Of a stretch of 5,637 bases of DNA, positions 5,358-5,637 are shown piece after piece (the stretch's first letter is position 1; each line of letters begins with the position of its first letter). Source of the DNA: Bacteroidales bacterium (GTDB taxonomy: Bacteria > Bacteroidota > Bacteroidia > Bacteroidales > JAGOPY01). Below the pieces are notes generated by a model. The model was not told the origin of the DNA. It saw only the letters and a list, made by a program, of their open reading frames with translations, and made no database searches. The stretch lies in NCBI GenBank assembly GCA_023229505.1, contig JALNZD010000084.1:1-5637 (forward strand), written 5' to 3'. The translations under genes and the position numbers were made by a program.

Positions 5358-5363
5358 GAATAT

Positions 5364-5393
5364 ATATTACCTTTTTTACTTATAAATTGTCAA
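5364..5393 (-). promoter_or_regulatory. putative promoter of the MNT-HEPN operon
   Basis: On the minus strand a perfect TTGACA (5393-5388) is followed after 18 nt by TAATAT (5369-5364; four of six consensus positions). A start about 7 nt further falls on the MNT ATG at 5357. The -10 is weak, and other AT-rich hexamers nearby could serve. Confidence 0.45.
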
Positions 5394-5420
5394 AATATAA
5401 TTTTACAGGAAACACAGAAA

Positions 5421-5506
5421 CGTTGGGGGAAACACTGGGGTCAAGTCCCATACCAGTTCGCTACGGGATAAATCTTCCCGCCCGAGGCGGATCAGCCCGG
5501 GGCTGA
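5421..5506. repeat. GC-rich palindromic element between winged-helix gene and MNT gene
   Basis: Two adjacent hairpins, CCGCC-CGA-GGCGG (5478-5490) and TCAGCCC-G-GGGCTGA (5492-5506), are preceded by GGGGTCAAGTCCC (5437-5449) and a TCCC...GGGA pair. The base composition contrasts sharply with the AT-rich flanks. No T-tract follows on the minus strand, so it is not a clear terminator for the gene ending at 5522. It looks like a dispersed intergenic repeat of a different family from the cluster at 3442-3776. Confidence 0.5.
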
Positions 5507-5521
5507 GAAACTTGAATTTAG

Positions 5522-5637
5522 TTAATCCGATTTTAATTTATAATAAGTGGCTTTGCCTTTTCCAATCTTCACAATAATGCCAAAATTTATCAATTTATTA
5601 AAATCCAAATTCCTTGCCGGCTTAGAACGCAATGTTT
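5522..5637 (-). CDS. C-terminal end of a winged-helix protein (5' part outside window)
   Basis: The frame is open from the window edge to a TAA at 5522-5524 and encodes 37 residues. It reads as the second half of a winged helix: a recognition-helix-like RSKPARNLDFNKLINFGII, then the wing VKIGKGKATYYKL and a short SD end. The pattern 'R-x-L...L...GI...G-x-G-x-x-T-Y-Y-x-L' is common at the C-terminus of Fic-family AMPylases and of AlbA/ATPase-type transcription regulators, as well as in stand-alone regulators. The fragment is too short to choose among them. It runs in the same direction as the MNT-HEPN genes, 164 bp before the MNT start, and could be a related defence or toxin gene (inference). 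Confidence 0.7.
   Translation of the reverse strand, partial: TLRSKPARNLDFNKLINFGIIVKIGKGKATYYKLKSD

Overview
The window looks like a piece of an uncultivated, small-genome bacterium of the Candidate Phyla Radiation (Patescibacteria, Parcubacteria-like). This is inferred from gene content and style, not from a marker gene. The pointers are: all supported genes on the minus strand; AT-rich intergenic DNA with palindromic CCCGC/GCGGG repeat clusters; start codons without convincing Shine-Dalgarno sequences; and a SipW-type signal peptidase placed between two proteins carrying SipW-dependent (TasA/camelysin-type) signal peptides.

Reading in the direction of transcription (high to low coordinates), the window opens with the last 37 codons of a winged-helix protein (5522 to beyond 5637). 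A short gap holds GC-rich hairpins and a promoter-like sequence. It is followed by an overlapping MNT nucleotidyltransferase/HEPN pair (5357-4643, MntA/HepT-type toxin-antitoxin-like) and an intrinsic terminator (about 4512-4552). A near-consensus sigma-70 promoter (4467-4495) then starts a unit with an approximately 165-nt leader that ends in its own intrinsic terminator (4294-4319), just before a small Cys4 zinc-ribbon gene (4285-4052). After that gene come a 160-bp imperfect inverted repeat (3879-4038) and another intrinsic terminator (3795-3846). About 340 bp of inverted REP-like repeats (3442-3776) separate this half from the next operon.

The left half is a cell-surface/secretion operon: structured 5' leader (3260-3371), a 534-aa TasA/camelysin-type protein whose beta-sandwich appears interrupted by a parallel beta-helix (3252-1648), an intergenic RNA hairpin (1588-1614), a SipW/ER-type signal peptidase with a Ser/His active site (1561-1034), and, one base later, a second SipW-dependent protein with a very basic N-terminus and a lamin-tail domain (1032 to beyond 1). 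The layout resembles the Bacillus tapA-sipW-tasA matrix operon: the peptidase probably processes both neighbours, which would form or decorate a surface layer or fibre.

The most interesting points are the beta-helix nested inside the TasA-type fold, two candidate cis-regulatory RNAs (before the TasA-like gene and before the zinc-ribbon gene), the 160-bp inverted repeat, and a HEPN partner that lacks the usual catalytic histidine. No computation was run; structures and alignments were worked out by eye.
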